Shown here: positions 11,830 through 12,819 of the stretch, in pieces
Position numbering within the stretch: the first letter of the stretch is position 1
Layout of the letters: every line of letters begins with the position of its first letter
NCBI GenBank assembly: GCA_018657375.1
Contig: JABHXI010000029.1
Coordinates: 1 to 12,819 of the forward strand
Reading direction: 5' to 3'
DNA from: Candidatus Nitrosopumilus sp.
Lineage (GTDB): Archaea > Thermoproteota > Nitrososphaeria > Nitrososphaerales > Nitrosopumilaceae
Length of the DNA: 12,819 bases
Made by a program: the position numbers and the translations under genes
The notes under the pieces: generated by a model
What the model saw: only the letters and a program-made list of their open reading frames with translations
Told to the model about the DNA's origin: nothing
Databases searched by the model: none

Positions 11830-12702
11830 CTAAGAATTTGTTATTTTTGGAATAATTTCAAATTTCTTGTATTGAATAAGTTTTAAAATTTTTGTAATTG
11901 AAAGGTGTTGTCCAATCAAAACATTTTCATTTTCTGAATTATTTTGGACAGCTTGGCCTCCAACAATAATAGGGATGTTATATTGATCATTGATTTTTTG
12001 AATCATCCTGTTAGCAGATATAACATTCTCATCAAGTGTAACAGAAACAAAAATGCAGTCAGGTTTATTCAATTCGATAGATTCAAGGATTACCGAAGCA
12101 GGTGTAAAAGGAGCAAGATTGTAAACTGTGTTTCCTTTAGATGCAAGTTGTGATTCGAGTACCTTAGTACCCAACGTATGTTGCTCACCATAAGGAACAC
12201 AAATTAGAATTTTTTTCTTTTTTAATTCAGAATCATTATTTTCTAAAATTAAATTCATTAAATCTTGAATTGTATTATAACAGGTTGTTTGTGTTCCCAA
12301 GTCAATTTTTTTAGAAATTCCTAATGAATCTATTTGTTGAATTAAAGGGGTTAAAACATTGGTAAGAAATGATTCAAATCCATAAATTTTCTCATAAGAT
12401 TGAAGCGCAGAGTTTGCCTGAACGTGGTCACCATTTTGGAATAAAATGAGTAAATCTTTTTGAAGTTTTTCGGTTATTTCATTTTGAACTGTAGGTTGAA
12501 AGTATTTTTGATTGGTAAAATAATCAATTATTTTTTTAGAATTTTGGTAATTTTCAGGAATATCATGAATGGATACGTTAGATTCTATTCCAAGATATTT
12601 GACAATATTTTGTCGGGATGTCTTTTTTTTGGAATCCCATTGACTTTCTACCAAGTATAGGTATTTTTGTCCACGAATGGATTTTGTTCTCATGTATGCC
12701 AA
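11830..12702 (-). CDS. B12-binding-fold protein with transposase-like N-terminal segment
   Basis: The 290-aa protein has three parts. Residues 1-40 (MAYMRTKSIRGQKYLYLVES to IVKYLG) resemble the leading segment of IS1634/IS4-type transposases, here without any DDE domain, so it is probably a domesticated module. Residues about 75-155 are helical and resemble the four-helix B12-binding_2 cap (QNGDHVQANSAL, TNVLTPLIQQID). Residues 163-280 form a Rossmann-like cobalamin-binding domain: KILICVPYGEQHTLG with His175 as the candidate lower ligand, then a repeated beta/alpha pattern and IPIIVGGQAV (243-252). The classic DxHxxG is ExHxxG here, as in CarH-like sensors. The Trp and Glu-His usually found in the cap are not evident, so B12 binding is unproven. 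The start taken is TTG 12702; ATG 12693 is the alternative. A regulatory or sensory role is inferred. Confidence 0.8.
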   Translation of the reverse strand: MAYMRTKSIRGQKYLYLVESQWDSKKKTSRQNIVKYLGIESNVSIHDIPENYQNSKKIIDYFTNQKYFQPTVQNEITEKLQKDLLILFQNGDHVQANSALQSYEKIYGFESFLTNVLTPLIQQIDSLGISKKIDLGTQTTCYNTIQDLMNLILENNDSELKKKKILICVPYGEQHTLGTKVLESQLASKGNTVYNLAPFTPASVILESIELNKPDCIFVSVTLDENVISANRMIQKINDQYNIPIIVGGQAVQNNSENENVLIGQHLSITKILKLIQYKKFEIIPKITNS

Positions 12703-12722
12703 TGAATAGCATAGTGTTTTGG

Positions 12723-12730
12723 TATTTAAT
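12723..12730 (-). promoter_or_regulatory. TATA-like box of the B12-binding-fold gene
   Basis: Minus-strand ATTAAATA is centred 24.5 nt from the TTG at 12702 and 33.5 nt from the ATG at 12693. It favours the TTG start or a leader of about 7 nt before the ATG. The last 89 bases of the window (12731-12819) hold no feature I can support. Confidence 0.35.
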
Positions 12731-12819
12731 CCGATTACGCACCTTGGTGAGTATCTAGATATGTCATAAAATTAGCGTCAGTGGCAACCGAAGTCGCTGT
12801 AGGAGAATGTTCTGTTCAG

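Noticed and set aside
11830..12702. Reading the right-edge gene as a transposase or insertion-sequence remnant
   Set aside because: Only the first ~40 residues look transposase-like. There is no DDE core or terminal inverted repeat, and the rest is an intact B12-binding-like fold.
12763..12819. Possible start of a gene on the plus strand at the right edge (GTG at 12781, reading VATEVAVGECSVQ)
   Set aside because: Only 13 codons are visible, there is no good TATA box at the expected spacing and no recognisable motif. It needs sequence beyond the window.
1..12819. Defence system, CRISPR array, prophage or mobile island
   Set aside because: No repeats of array type, no integrase, nuclease or toxin-like genes, and even composition throughout. 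The content is core archaeal housekeeping.

Overview
The window is AT-rich archaeal DNA and reads as chromosomal core sequence of an ammonia-oxidising thaumarchaeon of the Nitrosopumilus type. Support comes from archaeal-type ThrRS, a deoxyhypusine synthase homologue, ribosomal protein eS25, RNA polymerase subunit Rpb6/RpoK, Alba and archaeal TATA boxes. Genes are very tightly packed. No IS element, CRISPR array, rRNA or tRNA was found. The lineage call is an inference from gene content and style, not from a marker comparison.

Layout. Positions 1-3273 (minus strand) hold threonyl-tRNA synthetase followed 7 nt later by an agmatinase-family ureohydrolase that runs off the left edge, with an AlkA-type DNA glycosylase upstream. 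A 112-aa unknown protein (minus) is divergent from a deoxyhypusine synthase-family gene (3770-4843, plus). Then come a small Cys/His protein (minus), eS25 (plus), a TM1367-like cyclophilin-fold protein (minus) divergent from rpoK (plus), and Alba (plus). These are followed by an HTH regulator (minus) and an asparagine-synthetase-like ATP-pyrophosphatase with a C-terminal zinc ribbon (plus). A 48-aa YHS-domain protein (minus, 8324-8470) was found by reading the strand by eye. Next is a UbiA prenyltransferase/aldo-keto reductase operon (minus), a small four-cysteine protein (plus), a DUF2203 protein (minus), a conserved-looking 92-aa unknown (plus) and a B12-binding-fold protein with a transposase-like N-terminus (minus).

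How the genes work together. Most are independent housekeeping units: translation (ThrRS, eS25), transcription and chromatin (RpoK, Alba, HTH), repair (AlkA) and lipid or quinone prenylation (UbiA/AKR). The most coherent functional pair is the agmatinase-family enzyme and the DHS-family enzyme about 3 kb apart, which could belong to an agmatine-based aIF5A hypusination or polyamine route. The DHS-family protein departs from canonical DHS at two active-site motifs.

Two architectural patterns stand out. First, TATA-like boxes lie with their centre about 26.5 nt upstream of the start codon of many genes, which implies leaderless mRNAs and lets several starts be chosen. One box (5952-5959) is a perfect palindrome between divergent genes with in-frame TTG codons at exactly symmetric distances. 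Second, nearly every convergent gene pair has its stop codons touching or interlocked (3-nt gap, or 4-nt and 19-nt overlaps), leaving no room for an intergenic terminator.
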